A stretch of DNA of 58,618 nt. Source: Chloroflexota bacterium. GTDB taxonomy: Bacteria; Chloroflexota; Anaerolineae; Anaerolineales; Villigracilaceae. Within the stretch, counting starts at the first letter, position 1. Each line of letters opens with the position of its first letter. Made by a program: the position numbers and the translations under genes. The stretch is taken from the NCBI GenBank assembly GCA_029782225.1, contig JAKOVF010000268.1, forward strand, positions 1-58,618, in the 5' to 3' direction. Below the pieces are notes generated by a model that saw nothing but the letters and a program-made list of their open reading frames with translations, ran no database searches and was not told where the DNA came from. Below are positions 48,646-57,264 of this stretch, one piece after another.

Positions 48646-51597
48646 CTACGGGAGATCAAATGCATCCAGATCCAGGTTACTGGCTGTCAGCCCTTTTGCT
48701 GTCCCATCGAAATAAACGGACCAGGTGCCCCCGTTGTAATAGGCAACATCCTCATCCTGCACCGCTCCAAGTCCCGGCACTGTGGTATCTGCATTGAACG
48801 ACACGTAAAAATGAGTTGCATCCACCCGGACCAGACCGTCGACATCCGCGCTACTCGCCAGGCCCAGGCTTCCGCTGCCAGAGGCGTCCACCACGCGGGT
48901 ATAGGAGCTTCCGCCGTTCCAGACGTAAATGTCAGCATCGTCAGCGGAGCCGCTTACACCCGGCGGAAGAGTATTGGTGTCCGTGGAGAAGTACAGTTTT
49001 CCGCCGACAATACTGATGGCATCGAGGTCTGTGCTGGCAAGGCCATTCACACTCCCATCAAAGAACAGGGACCATGTACCGGCGTTATAGAAAACCACAT
49101 CCTCATCATCTACAGTCCCAAGCCCCGGGACGGCTACACTGCCCGCAAAGGACAAATAGAAGTGGGTGGCATCCACCCGGTCGAAACCGTCTACGTTTGC
49201 ACCACTCGGCAATGCAAGCAGGCTGCCGGTACCGCTCGCATCGAGACTTCGACTGAAGGTTGATCCGTCAAAGAAATAGATGTCCGCATCATCTGCTGTG
49301 CCTGATACGCCCGGCGGATTGGTATTCCCGAGCGTTGAGAAATACAGTGGACTTCCCGGCGAGCTGGTGGGAGTTATAGTCGGTGTGCTGCTTGCCAGGG
49401 CCGTTGCTGTATTCGTTGGAATCGAGGTCGGTGTGTCGCTTGGCTGAACTGTGGCCGTGGGAGTTCCCGAGGCCGTGGGTGGTGGAGTTGTATTCGTGGG
49501 CATCGGAGTAAACGTGGAAGCAGCCGTGGGCGACACAGGTGTGTTTGTCGATGTCACACTTGAAGCGAAGAATACATCCACCGCGATCCAATCCAGAGAG
49601 AAGTCACGTGTGATGTCGCTGGCATTATCCTGGACTCGGATCTGGAAATTGGCACTGCTTAATTGATCCGCTGTCCAATTGTTGCCCCAGGTATCAGAGG
49701 CACCGCCTACGATGTAAGAAGCAAGTGTCGTTTCGAGGGTTGGGGTCATCTTCCAGGCTGACCAGGTAGCGCCATGATCGCCAGAAAGAGAGACACACAC
49801 TTTCGGTGCTCCAACCGTTGAGTCAACTTTCGCATCCAAACGGACTTGAATCCCCTGGATCATCGTGCCGGCTGGCACCACAAGGTTGTAGTTATAGAAC
49901 TTATGGCGGTCCTTGCCGCTATCTGTACAAAGAGTGCTGGTAGTAGTCCCACTATTGTTGTCCACCGCAAATAGTCCATCGCTCGCGAACGCGTTCGTTG
50001 GGCTGACCTCGTAGCCGTTGCCATCGCCGCCGGAAATAGCGGCCTGGGCGCCCGGGCCTTGCCAGCCTGTGTCACTTGGACCGGGCGTCGATGTGGCGGT
50101 GGGCGGGATGGGTGTATCCGTCAAAGTGGCAGTCGCCGTTTCAGTTGCGGTCGCTGTGAAAGTCGGGAGAGGCGATGGCGTCTCTGTCGGGGCGCTGGGA
50201 ATATATTGATAGGCCGCGAGCAAATCCAATCGGCCGTATCCGTATACATCGTCGGGGCCAGCAATTCCCAGGTCCGCGGCGGAGGCGATGAGCGCGTTCT
50301 CCTGCTGCGAGGCAGAGAGATTCGGATAGGCGGACAGCAGCAGCGCCAGTCCTCCGGCTACGTGTGGTGCAGAGAGCGAAGTACCGGACTGTATGGTGTA
50401 AGACGCATTGAGGTCGGTCGTATTAATATTCACGCCCGGAGCGACCAATTCCGGGAAGACCCCTGTCGAGCCTCCGCAGGTCGAAGGTCCGCGGCTGCTC
50501 AGGCTGTAAATCGAATTGCTGTTGGTGATCGCACCCACTGCAAAAGCGGATGGATTGTTGGCCGGGCTGGCACTGGTCGAAGCAGATGGGCCATAGTTAC
50601 CGGCCGCGAACACCGGCAGGAGGCCAGCCGCGCGCATGGCCTGAAGATCGGGTTCAAATTCAAGGTTGCAGCCCGGCGCGCTGAAAGCCCACGAGTTGTT
50701 GACCACATCGGGAGCATCCGCGGTGGTCGGATCATTATCCGGATCGAGCAGCCATTGATAGGCCTGATGGATGGCAGTCGCGGTCGAACTGCCCTGGTCA
50801 TTAAATATGCGGGCGGCAATCCATTGTGCGCCCGGGGCGACGCCGATGGAAGTCCCACCGGCGTCGCCGCCAAGCATCACCCCCATGGTCCATGTTCCAT
50901 GGCCGCTCAGATCAATCGGGCTGTTCGGATGCTGACCGAACGGGTCAAACCAGCTATTGGTCCCCCCGCGCCAGCGAGCCGATAATTCCGGATGAGTCAA
51001 ATCGACCCCGCTATCCACGTTGGCGATCACGGTACCCTGCCCGGTGTATCCCAAAGCCCACAGGGAAGGTGCATTGATCAAATTGATGTTTGGCTCCGGG
51101 TTGCTCAAAGCCAGGTCGGCGGAGGAAACGGTTGTGATATCGATGCCATCGGGTGTGACCGAATAAACGTCCGGCAGCGCCGCGATTTCCTGAATGGTCG
51201 CCGCATCCGCGGTGACAGAAAAACCGTTAAACACCCAGAAGGAGGAATAATCGCTCACGCGGCCCTGTTTGTTGCGCAGTTTCAAAAAAAGCTTGACCGG
51301 TCCCTGTGTGCCGTCCGCAGTTCCTTTGAGTGACTGGATGATTCTGGAAAGCCGATCACGCCGCTTCAAGCCCCTTCCATCCGGCAGGTTGGCGCGCTGG
51401 CGCAACTGCACGATGACCGTGGTCATCGTGCCGGGCTGAAGTGAGCTGAGGCGGGTATTCAACGCGGCATCGATCTTGTTTTCTCTGGCCGGCAGCAGCC
51501 GGTATGAAGGCTGGGAATTCGCGCGCGCAATTCCCAGGGGTCCCAGAAATGAGACGAGAAGCAGTGCCAAAATCACGGAAGAACGGAGCAGCTTCAA
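48646..51597 (-). CDS. Secreted subtilisin-like (S8) serine protease with C-terminal repeats
   Basis: A 983-residue protein starting at a TTG with ribosome site GGGGAGA. Signal peptide 'MKLLRSSVILALLLVSFLGPLGIARA', an I9-like propeptide (about 40-150), then the protease domain with catalytic D195 ('ANVDSGVDLTHPEL'), H233 ('SGHGTW') and S407 ('SGTSLSAPH'); N334 ('AAGN') is the oxyanion residue. Thr/Pro-rich linkers (for example 'FTATATETATATLTDTPIP') connect a jelly-roll-like domain to two C-terminal repeats of about 117 residues, residues 751-983. These repeats also end the protein encoded at 53621-57253. It may process or anchor neighbouring surface proteins. Confidence 0.92.
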   Translation of the reverse strand: MKLLRSSVILALLLVSFLGPLGIARANSQPSYRLLPARENKIDAALNTRLSSLQPGTMTTVIVQLRQRANLPDGRGLKRRDRLSRIIQSLKGTADGTQGPVKLFLKLRNKQGRVSDYSSFWVFNGFSVTADAATIQEIAALPDVYSVTPDGIDITTVSSADLALSNPEPNINLINAPSLWALGYTGQGTVIANVDSGVDLTHPELSARWRGGTNSWFDPFGQHPNSPIDLSGHGTWTMGVMLGGDAGGTSIGVAPGAQWIAARIFNDQGSSTATAIHQAYQWLLDPDNDPTTADAPDVVNNSWAFSAPGCNLEFEPDLQAMRAAGLLPVFAAGNYGPSASTSASPANNPSAFAVGAITNSNSIYSLSSRGPSTCGGSTGVFPELVAPGVNINTTDLNASYTIQSGTSLSAPHVAGGLALLLSAYPNLSASQQENALIASAADLGIAGPDDVYGYGRLDLLAAYQYIPSAPTETPSPLPTFTATATETATATLTDTPIPPTATSTPGPSDTGWQGPGAQAAISGGDGNGYEVSPTNAFASDGLFAVDNNSGTTTSTLCTDSGKDRHKFYNYNLVVPAGTMIQGIQVRLDAKVDSTVGAPKVCVSLSGDHGATWSAWKMTPTLETTLASYIVGGASDTWGNNWTADQLSSANFQIRVQDNASDITRDFSLDWIAVDVFFASSVTSTNTPVSPTAASTFTPMPTNTTPPPTASGTPTATVQPSDTPTSIPTNTATALASSTPTITPTSSPGSPLYFSTLGNTNPPGVSGTADDADIYFFDGSTFSRSLDASGTGSLLALPSGANVDGFDRVDATHFYLSFAGSVAVPGLGTVDDEDVVFYNAGTWSLFFDGSVNGLASTDLDAISIVGGKLYFSTDTNTLPPGVSGSADDADIYVWNGGSSYTRVVDASGSGSLGLASSADVDGLVRVDATHFYVSFNADTTVPGLGAVQDEDVAYYNGGTWSVYFDGTAKGLTASNLDLDAFDLP
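48649..49347 (-). repeat. Two C-terminal protein repeats of the S8 protease
   Basis: Each repeat has 'LYFST...PPGVSG.ADDADIY..NG', 'SLGL.S.ADVDG..RVDATHFY.SF' and 'VPGLG.V.DEDV.YYN.GTWS.YFDG' with a Leu/Asp-rich end. Acidic 'DDAD' and 'DED' clusters could bind calcium. The gene ends 'NLDLDAFDLP'. Confidence 0.8.
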
Positions 51598-51610
51598 CTG
51601 TATTCTCCCC

Positions 51611-52465
51611 TTATCGGACGATCACCGGTTCAATGCGTACGGGACCCAACACAAGACTCACTTCCGACCCAACGTGCACGATCTGCTGGGTGGGAAAGAA
51701 CATGGTGAAAATCTTCCCCGTCTTCAAGCGAGGGCCGCTGTGCGAATGCATGTGCGGAGCCAGGATCAAAACCTGCTGGTTGACGAGTAAAGCCGCCTGG
51801 TTCTGGAGGATGGCGTGAGCCTTCTCCGGATCGATGACTCTGACGCGCACATCCACGATGCTGTCCATCATTGAGATCGCGACCAGCGATACCTGAATGC
51901 CATATTTATCCTCCAGCTCGGCAAAGGTTGTTGGCGGCGTGCCACATACCTCGCTGACGGAACCTACATGATGCCCAAAGGCCTTTGTCACCGCAACGTC
52001 CCAGCGATACGTGGTCATGCCGATCAACGCCACCAGAAGCAGGGCCAGAGCCAGAGCTGGATACGGGGGTCTAAGGTTGGATAATGGAAGCAATTCGCCC
52101 GATGGAATCCTCCACGGCTGCAATAAAAACAGGAGAATGAAAACACCTTCCACTGACAATGAAACGATACCATAGGGCGAGAACCATTCTTCGACATCCA
52201 TACCGGGCATACCCAGTGTCCTGCTCCAGGCGTACCCTGCAATGGAACCGACTGCGATGACGAGCCCCAGGCTCCAACCCCAAATTTGGCGGTGATAGAT
52301 CCCGAATGCAGCGATCAGAGCGCCGAAGAAATTGGCCGCGAATAAATAGCCCATATAGGCGGCTTCTTCATATTCGCCCTGTGCCGTCATGAGGTGGAGC
52401 AAACCCGTCGCAAGGATCAGGACGATCCCAAACCAGTGAAGGAACTTCGATCGCGCGGGGGACAT
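51611..52465 (-). CDS. Membrane protein with a shared extracytoplasmic domain (neighbour of SCO1)
   Basis: A 284-residue protein. About five membrane helices cover the first 160 residues; the rest is a soluble domain 'LEDKYGIQVSLVAISMMDSIVDVRVRVIDPEKAHAILQNQAALLV' ending in 'GSEVSLVLGPVRIEPVIV'. The same domain occurs in the 159-residue protein encoded at 53032-53511; the two genes flank the SCO1 gene. I do not recognise the domain. 'APHMHSHSG' is a His-rich stretch that could bind copper. The ATG is two bases after the SCO1 stop. Confidence 0.6.
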   Translation of the reverse strand: MSPARSKFLHWFGIVLILATGLLHLMTAQGEYEEAAYMGYLFAANFFGALIAAFGIYHRQIWGWSLGLVIAVGSIAGYAWSRTLGMPGMDVEEWFSPYGIVSLSVEGVFILLFLLQPWRIPSGELLPLSNLRPPYPALALALLLVALIGMTTYRWDVAVTKAFGHHVGSVSEVCGTPPTTFAELEDKYGIQVSLVAISMMDSIVDVRVRVIDPEKAHAILQNQAALLVNQQVLILAPHMHSHSGPRLKTGKIFTMFFPTQQIVHVGSEVSLVLGPVRIEPVIVR

Positions 52466-52467
52466 TT

Positions 52468-53022
52468 CTATTTCTCCGCCAGCAGGATTTTTAGATCGGA
52501 GGCCATATCTTCGGGGGCTGTCTCCGGATCGAACCTCAGTCGCAGCCTGCCTCCCTTATCAATTACATACGTGAAGCTGGAGTGAGTTTCGCCGCCATCC
52601 AGAACCTCTACGTCATAGGCGTCCCATAGCTTTGACAGTTGATCCACGGTCCCCGGGATTCCAATATAGGACGGGTCGAATTTCCCCAGGAAATCCTGGA
52701 GTGCCTGCGGCGTATCACGGATGGGGTCTGTGCTGACCAGCACAACTCGTACATCGCCAGCGCTGGCGCCTAATATCCCAAGTGCCTGTTTGATGTGTGC
52801 CATCGTCAGCGGACACTCATCCACACAGTTCGTAAAACCAAAGAATACCAGGACCACTTTGCCTTGCATTCCGCTCAACTGAAATGGATTCCCGTTCTGA
52901 TCCATCATGCTGATCTCGGGCGCGGCAGTTACCGGATTGACCTTTTCGCCCTTAAAAGAGGCACAGGATGACAGGACAAATAACAAAATGGCACACACGA
53001 GCAGGAACGGTTTCCGTTTCAT
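52468..53022 (-). CDS. SCO1/SenC-type copper chaperone
   Basis: A 184-residue lipoprotein (lipobox LSSC, Cys 20) with a thioredoxin-like fold. Copper ligands C66 and C70 ('FTNCVDECP') and H147 ('ETHSSF') are all present. SCO proteins deliver copper to the Cu-A site of cytochrome oxidase or maintain thiols; here no oxidase genes are near, so delivery to neighbouring secreted copper proteins is possible. It lies between two genes sharing an unnamed domain with two- and nine-base gaps. Confidence 0.9.
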   Translation of the reverse strand: MKRKPFLLVCAILLFVLSSCASFKGEKVNPVTAAPEISMMDQNGNPFQLSGMQGKVVLVFFGFTNCVDECPLTMAHIKQALGILGASAGDVRVVLVSTDPIRDTPQALQDFLGKFDPSYIGIPGTVDQLSKLWDAYDVEVLDGGETHSSFTYVIDKGGRLRLRFDPETAPEDMASDLKILLAEK

Positions 53023-53031
53023 ATATCCCTT

Positions 53032-53511
53032 CTATTGAGCATTGATGGCTTCCACCGCGATATCCCCGAAGAGAATGATCACAGACCCGCCGGGCTTCAA
53101 AGCGTTTCCCGAATTTGGGAACAAAACGAATACATCACCGTTATCTTCGAATTTGATCTCCTGCTTGGCCGTCTCTTCGGATGCGCGCAAGAGGACATTG
53201 TTTTCCTTGATCAATAAGGCGGGGAAGTGCTTTTTATCGCCCAGTAATGATTTTGCTTTTTCGCCGTCAGTGATCTTCAAGCGCAGATCCACCATCCCGC
53301 CGGCCGCGGTGACCGCGATCAAGTTGACGCGCAGACCATATTTTTCTTCAAGCACGGTCTGCGAAATCATGGTCGTCCCATCCAGGACAGAAGCAGAGCG
53401 CGTCCGCGTGGCATTCCATGCAAAGAAAGCAGCAACTAATAAAGCCAGGATAATTGCAATCGGTAGATACTTGGTCGTGCGAGAGCGATTGGCTGCAAGT
53501 ATGGCGGTCAT
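53032..53511 (-). CDS. Membrane-anchored protein sharing a domain with the SCO1 neighbour
   Basis: A 159-residue protein with an N-terminal membrane anchor ('YLPIAIILALLVAAFFAW') and a soluble domain 'LEEKYGLRVNLIAVTAAGGMVDLRLKITDGEKAKSLLGDKKHFPALLIKENNVLL' ending 'PGGSVIILFGDIAVEAIN'. This matches the domain of the protein at 51611-52465 in order and length. I cannot assign a function; the position next to SCO1 and the copper oxidase-like genes suggests metal handling or assembly. Confidence 0.6.
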   Translation of the reverse strand: MTAILAANRSRTTKYLPIAIILALLVAAFFAWNATRTRSASVLDGTTMISQTVLEEKYGLRVNLIAVTAAGGMVDLRLKITDGEKAKSLLGDKKHFPALLIKENNVLLRASEETAKQEIKFEDNGDVFVLFPNSGNALKPGGSVIILFGDIAVEAINAQ

Positions 53512-53528
53512 ATTCTGAGTTATCTTTC

Positions 53529-53569
53529 ATGAGTCGGAAGCCATGAATGAATCAAAGCTTCCGACTCAT
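53529..53569 (-). other. 13-bp hairpin in the gap after the 1210-residue protein gene
   Basis: ATGAGTCGGAAGC and GCTTCCGACTCAT are exact inverted copies around a 15-base loop. It is the second of two consecutive hairpins after the gene end. GAGTCGG/CCGACTC also forms the outer stem after the S8 protease gene. Confidence 0.65.
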
Positions 53570-53575
53570 TGCTGT

Positions 53576-53606
53576 TCTGGAGGCTCATCATGGATGAGCC
53601 TCCAGA
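53576..53606 (-). other. 14-bp hairpin directly after the 1210-residue protein gene
   Basis: TCTGGAGGCTCATC and GATGAGCCTCCAGA are exact inverted copies with loop ATG. The words GGAGGCT and AGCCTCC also form the inner stem after the S8 protease gene. It begins about 14 bases after the stop codon. Confidence 0.7.
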
Positions 53607-53620
53607 AATCGAAACACTAA

Positions 53621-56600
53621 CTATGGAAGATCGAAAGCATCGATGTCGAGGTTGCCGCTGCTATCCAGGCCCAAAACTGAGCCGTCGAAGTAGATCGACC
53701 AGGTGCCGGCATTGTAGTAGACAACATCCTCATCTTGCGCCGTGCCTGCGCCACCCGGGAGGGTCACGCTGCCATCGAAGGACATGTAGAAGTGGGTTGG
53801 GTCCACCCGGACAAATCCGTCGACATTGGCGCCGCTGGGAAGGCCCAGGCTGCCGGTACCATTGGCATTAACCACTCGGGCAAAGGATGTGCCATTCCAG
53901 GAGTAGATATCGGCATCATCTCCACCGCCGGTTACACCGAAAGGCTGCGTGCTGTCGCTTGTGGAGAAGTAGAGAATTCCACCGACAACGCTGATGGCAT
54001 CCACGTCTGTGCCGCTCAGGCCGCGGGAGCTTGGCGTACCATCGAAGTAGACCGACCATGTACCGGCGTTGTAGAAGACAACATCTTCATCCTGGACATT
54101 TCCGATGCCCGGTACACTTACGGTGCTGTTGAAGGACATATAGAAGTGCGTGGCATCCACCCGGTCAAATCCGTCGACGTTGGCGCCACTGGGCAGGTTA
54201 TAAGGTGCAGCGGAAGCGTCGATCACCCGGGTAAAGTTCGAACCGGAGCCCGGATAGAAGTAAATGTCCGCATCGTCTGCACTGCCACCCGCTCCCTGTG
54301 GATTGGTGTTCCCAAACGTTGAGAAGTAGATCGAGGGCTGAGGCGGGAGTGCAATCGTGAATATCTGGCCCACGAATGGCAGGCCTGTGCTGGTCATCGC
54401 GTTGCTAGCCAGATCCGCAATGCCGGTTGGAGAGGTCAGGTTGAGGCCAATCGTTCCGCTGCCGGTACCGGTAGTAGCCGTGACGGTCCACGTGGTTCCA
54501 CCGCCGGTCACCGCAGTGATGCTTGAGGTGCCGCTCAAACCAGTGCGGACAGTCGCGAAGTTGCTCGCTGCCACGCCGGTCACAGCTTCAGAGAAAGTGA
54601 CCTGCCACTGAACGCTCGTCGCGCCGGTCGGGTTGGCGCCAATTCGGTTGATGCTGACAACCGTTGGCGGAGTCCGGTCGATCGTGAGGCTGTAACCGCA
54701 ATTCATCGTGCCCCAGTTGCCGGCCGCGTCCCTGGCGTGGATGCAGATCGGGTGGAGGCCATTGGTCAGTGCGTTCACTACCACCAGCGGGATATCGGCG
54801 AAACCGGGTTCCGCAGGACTGTTGAAGTTGCCATCATTGGCGACGAAGACGAAGCCCGTACCAAACGTACCCGGCGTATCGAGGAAGCCTTCCGCATTGG
54901 TGAGATTCGAGCCGCCGGAAGATGCATCACTGAAGCTGGCGCTCACGCGTACAGCCTGAACCGAAGTGCTGAGGCCGAGGGTCCCGTTGTTCGGATCCGG
55001 CGCCGCGCTGACACTGGTGGTGGAAGGACCGGTATTGTCGATCACAAGCGTGGTACTGGTGAGAGCACCCCAGTTGCCTACTGCATCCCTGGCACGGACC
55101 GCGATCACATGGGAGCCGGACCCTTGTGCCGGGATTGTGGCATTCAGGGTCTTTACCGGGGCTGGTGTGCCCACTGCAACAGATGTCCCGGTGCCGGGCG
55201 CAGGCGTTCCAGCGGGATCAATGAAGTATTCCGCAGCGTCAATATTGAGATTGCCGGTCGCGCTGTCATCCGCAGTGAAGGACAGGTTCACGCTGACCAA
55301 CCCATTGCTCGGGTTGGGATTGAGTGCGAGGCCGCTCGTTGTTGGGCCGGCATTATCCTTGATCAGGTTAATGGTGCCGGTCGTGCTCCAATTGCCCAAT
55401 GCATCCTGCGCACGCAATGAAACAACATGCGTTCCTGCAGTAAGACCCGCCATGGTAGCAGCGGAGATAGTAGCGTTCAATGCTACAACAGGCGCCGGAG
55501 AACCAACTGTGATCGGCGTGTGAGCGCCGGCATCGATCCAGTATTCGGCCGCAGTGACATTGCTGTTGCCGGTTGTCGTGTCATTTGCGTTGAACGACAG
55601 AGCTACAGAAACTGCACCGGTGCTGGGATTGGGTGAAAGTGTGATCGAGGAGAGCAGCGGACCAAACGTATCTGTACCGGACGTTAGGTTGCCTACTGCC
55701 AACAATGTCAGCATACCTCCCAGACCCGCATTGGCGCCTGTCCCGGTGTTATTTCGAAGCAGCATATTTGCATCGTATAAGGCAAACTTGCTGCCATCCG
55801 CGACCGAAGCCGGTATATTGACGATGGTATCCAGTGTCTGTCCTGGAGCCATGGTTTCAGAGGCCATCTTGTGGGCCAAGGCAAAGGGACTTCCATCCTG
55901 TGCGATGACCGTCTGAGAGAAGCCCAGCAAGCTCATGGCGTGAGCCTGCAGACCTGCGTTGACGTAGCGCAGCAAGACCTTGTTCCCCGCGGTCGCAGAG
56001 AGGTTTGCTGTATTGGGATAGGCGTTGCCGTTGATCAGGAAATACTGTGGTGCAAAGCTGCGCATGTCGAAGCTGGCAGGGGTCGCACTCGTATTGAGGG
56101 TTGTGTCCAGTTCGCTGAGAACCACGACCTGCTCCGCATCGAAGGCAGTGGAGGAGCTTCCATAGGCCTGCAGAGGGGCTCCGGTGGGCCGGACAACCAG
56201 CGCACCATACATCCCCATGGCCACCTGATGCTGAGAATTGGGCCTGAGGCCAGCCTCATAGAGGAACGTGCCCGGCCGGCTGGCTGTAAAGGTATATGAC
56301 TGAGCGCCGCCGGGAACTACACCGTTTGTATCCGGGATCATCTCCTGACCCTGGAAGAGCAATGAGGTACTTTCCGTCAAATTATTGTGGAGGGTCAGGA
56401 CCACCGTCTCATCCTGATTGACGGTGAGCTGCGGGCCGGGCAGGCTGGCAACCGGGCTGCCGCTACAATCGCCAAGTACATAGCCCCAGATCGGAACATT
56501 CACACCACCGGGCATGGTCGCTGTCCCTGCAGTCGCGCACAGGTCAATCGTCGTGGTTGGGCCCGCGGCCGCGATCGAGAAAGATCGTATGACATTCGGG

Positions 56601-57253
56601 GCGGGATCGTAATTGGTGTTGCCAGCTTGTGAGGCGGTGATCGCACAGGAGCCTGCACCTACAATGTGAACCAGAGTTCCAGAAATCGTGCAGCTGGCGG
56701 GTGGCGTCGCGGAAAACGTAACGGGGTTGCCAGACGCGCCGCCGGAAGCACTCACATTAAAGTCTGGGGAGCTGGTGGTTTTATTCGCCAGCGAACCAAA
56801 GGTGATCGTCTGGCCTGCCCTGCTGACGACCAACGAACCGTTCGCTGAGGGAGCACCGATACCGGTCGATGCACGGATCACGAAAGGATACGTGCCCGCC
56901 GCGATGGATAGACTGGCTGTTTTCGTGAGAGTCAGCGTGACCGTCCTCGAGGGATTCCCTGAAAACGAAGTCGCTCCACTGGGTGAAAACGAGACGCCAG
57001 CAGGCAGGCCAGTGATATTGAGCGTGAAGCTGCTGGGGAAGCCGGACGACCTCGTCACAGTGACGCTGTAGGTCGCGCTGCCGGCAGAACTGGCATAAGT
57101 GAGAGTTCCGGATTGGGCTCCGATCGTGATTCCATTCACTGCCGCCGCAGCCGGCGTCACATTGACCATGAACGCAGCCATCAGCATCGAGAGGAGAATG
57201 GTCAGCCGCGTGCCCATACTCACGAATCTTGTTAGAAGTTTGTTCGTATTCAT
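53621..57253 (-). CDS. Large secreted protein with cupredoxin-like domains, Ig-like repeats and C-terminal repeats
   Basis: A 1210-residue secreted protein (signal 'TRLTILLSMLMAAFMVNVTPAAAA'). The N-terminal 220 residues are beta-rich. Next comes a two-domain multicopper oxidase-like region: 'PGPQLTVNQDETVVLTLHNNLTESTSLLFQGQ', 'GTFLYEAGLRPNSQHQVAMGMYGALVVRP', 'LLRYVNAGLQAHAMSLLG'. Most copper-binding His are replaced, so catalytic copper is doubtful. Then several Ig-like modules ('ITLSPNPSTGAVSVALSFNANDTTTGNSNVTAAEYWID' and relatives) and two C-terminal repeats of about 117 residues shared with the S8 protease (about residues 974-1210). The start has GGAGGCTA upstream. A surface-attached binding or structural role is likely. 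Confidence 0.75.
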   Translation of the reverse strand: MNTNKLLTRFVSMGTRLTILLSMLMAAFMVNVTPAAAAVNGITIGAQSGTLTYASSAGSATYSVTVTRSSGFPSSFTLNITGLPAGVSFSPSGATSFSGNPSRTVTLTLTKTASLSIAAGTYPFVIRASTGIGAPSANGSLVVSRAGQTITFGSLANKTTSSPDFNVSASGGASGNPVTFSATPPASCTISGTLVHIVGAGSCAITASQAGNTNYDPAPNVIRSFSIAAAGPTTTIDLCATAGTATMPGGVNVPIWGYVLGDCSGSPVASLPGPQLTVNQDETVVLTLHNNLTESTSLLFQGQEMIPDTNGVVPGGAQSYTFTASRPGTFLYEAGLRPNSQHQVAMGMYGALVVRPTGAPLQAYGSSSTAFDAEQVVVLSELDTTLNTSATPASFDMRSFAPQYFLINGNAYPNTANLSATAGNKVLLRYVNAGLQAHAMSLLGFSQTVIAQDGSPFALAHKMASETMAPGQTLDTIVNIPASVADGSKFALYDANMLLRNNTGTGANAGLGGMLTLLAVGNLTSGTDTFGPLLSSITLSPNPSTGAVSVALSFNANDTTTGNSNVTAAEYWIDAGAHTPITVGSPAPVVALNATISAATMAGLTAGTHVVSLRAQDALGNWSTTGTINLIKDNAGPTTSGLALNPNPSNGLVSVNLSFTADDSATGNLNIDAAEYFIDPAGTPAPGTGTSVAVGTPAPVKTLNATIPAQGSGSHVIAVRARDAVGNWGALTSTTLVIDNTGPSTTSVSAAPDPNNGTLGLSTSVQAVRVSASFSDASSGGSNLTNAEGFLDTPGTFGTGFVFVANDGNFNSPAEPGFADIPLVVVNALTNGLHPICIHARDAAGNWGTMNCGYSLTIDRTPPTVVSINRIGANPTGATSVQWQVTFSEAVTGVAASNFATVRTGLSGTSSITAVTGGGTTWTVTATTGTGSGTIGLNLTSPTGIADLASNAMTSTGLPFVGQIFTIALPPQPSIYFSTFGNTNPQGAGGSADDADIYFYPGSGSNFTRVIDASAAPYNLPSGANVDGFDRVDATHFYMSFNSTVSVPGIGNVQDEDVVFYNAGTWSVYFDGTPSSRGLSGTDVDAISVVGGILYFSTSDSTQPFGVTGGGDDADIYSWNGTSFARVVNANGTGSLGLPSGANVDGFVRVDPTHFYMSFDGSVTLPGGAGTAQDEDVVYYNAGTWSIYFDGSVLGLDSSGNLDIDAFDLP
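53624..54334 (-). repeat. Two C-terminal protein repeats of the 1210-residue protein
   Basis: Each contains 'YFST', 'ADDADIY' or 'GDDADIY', 'LPSGANVDGF.RVD.THFYMSF' and 'QDEDVV.YNAGTWS.YFDG'. They match the S8 protease repeats along their whole length and end 'NLDIDAFDLP'. Confidence 0.85.
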
Positions 57254-57264
57254 GTTAGCCTCCT

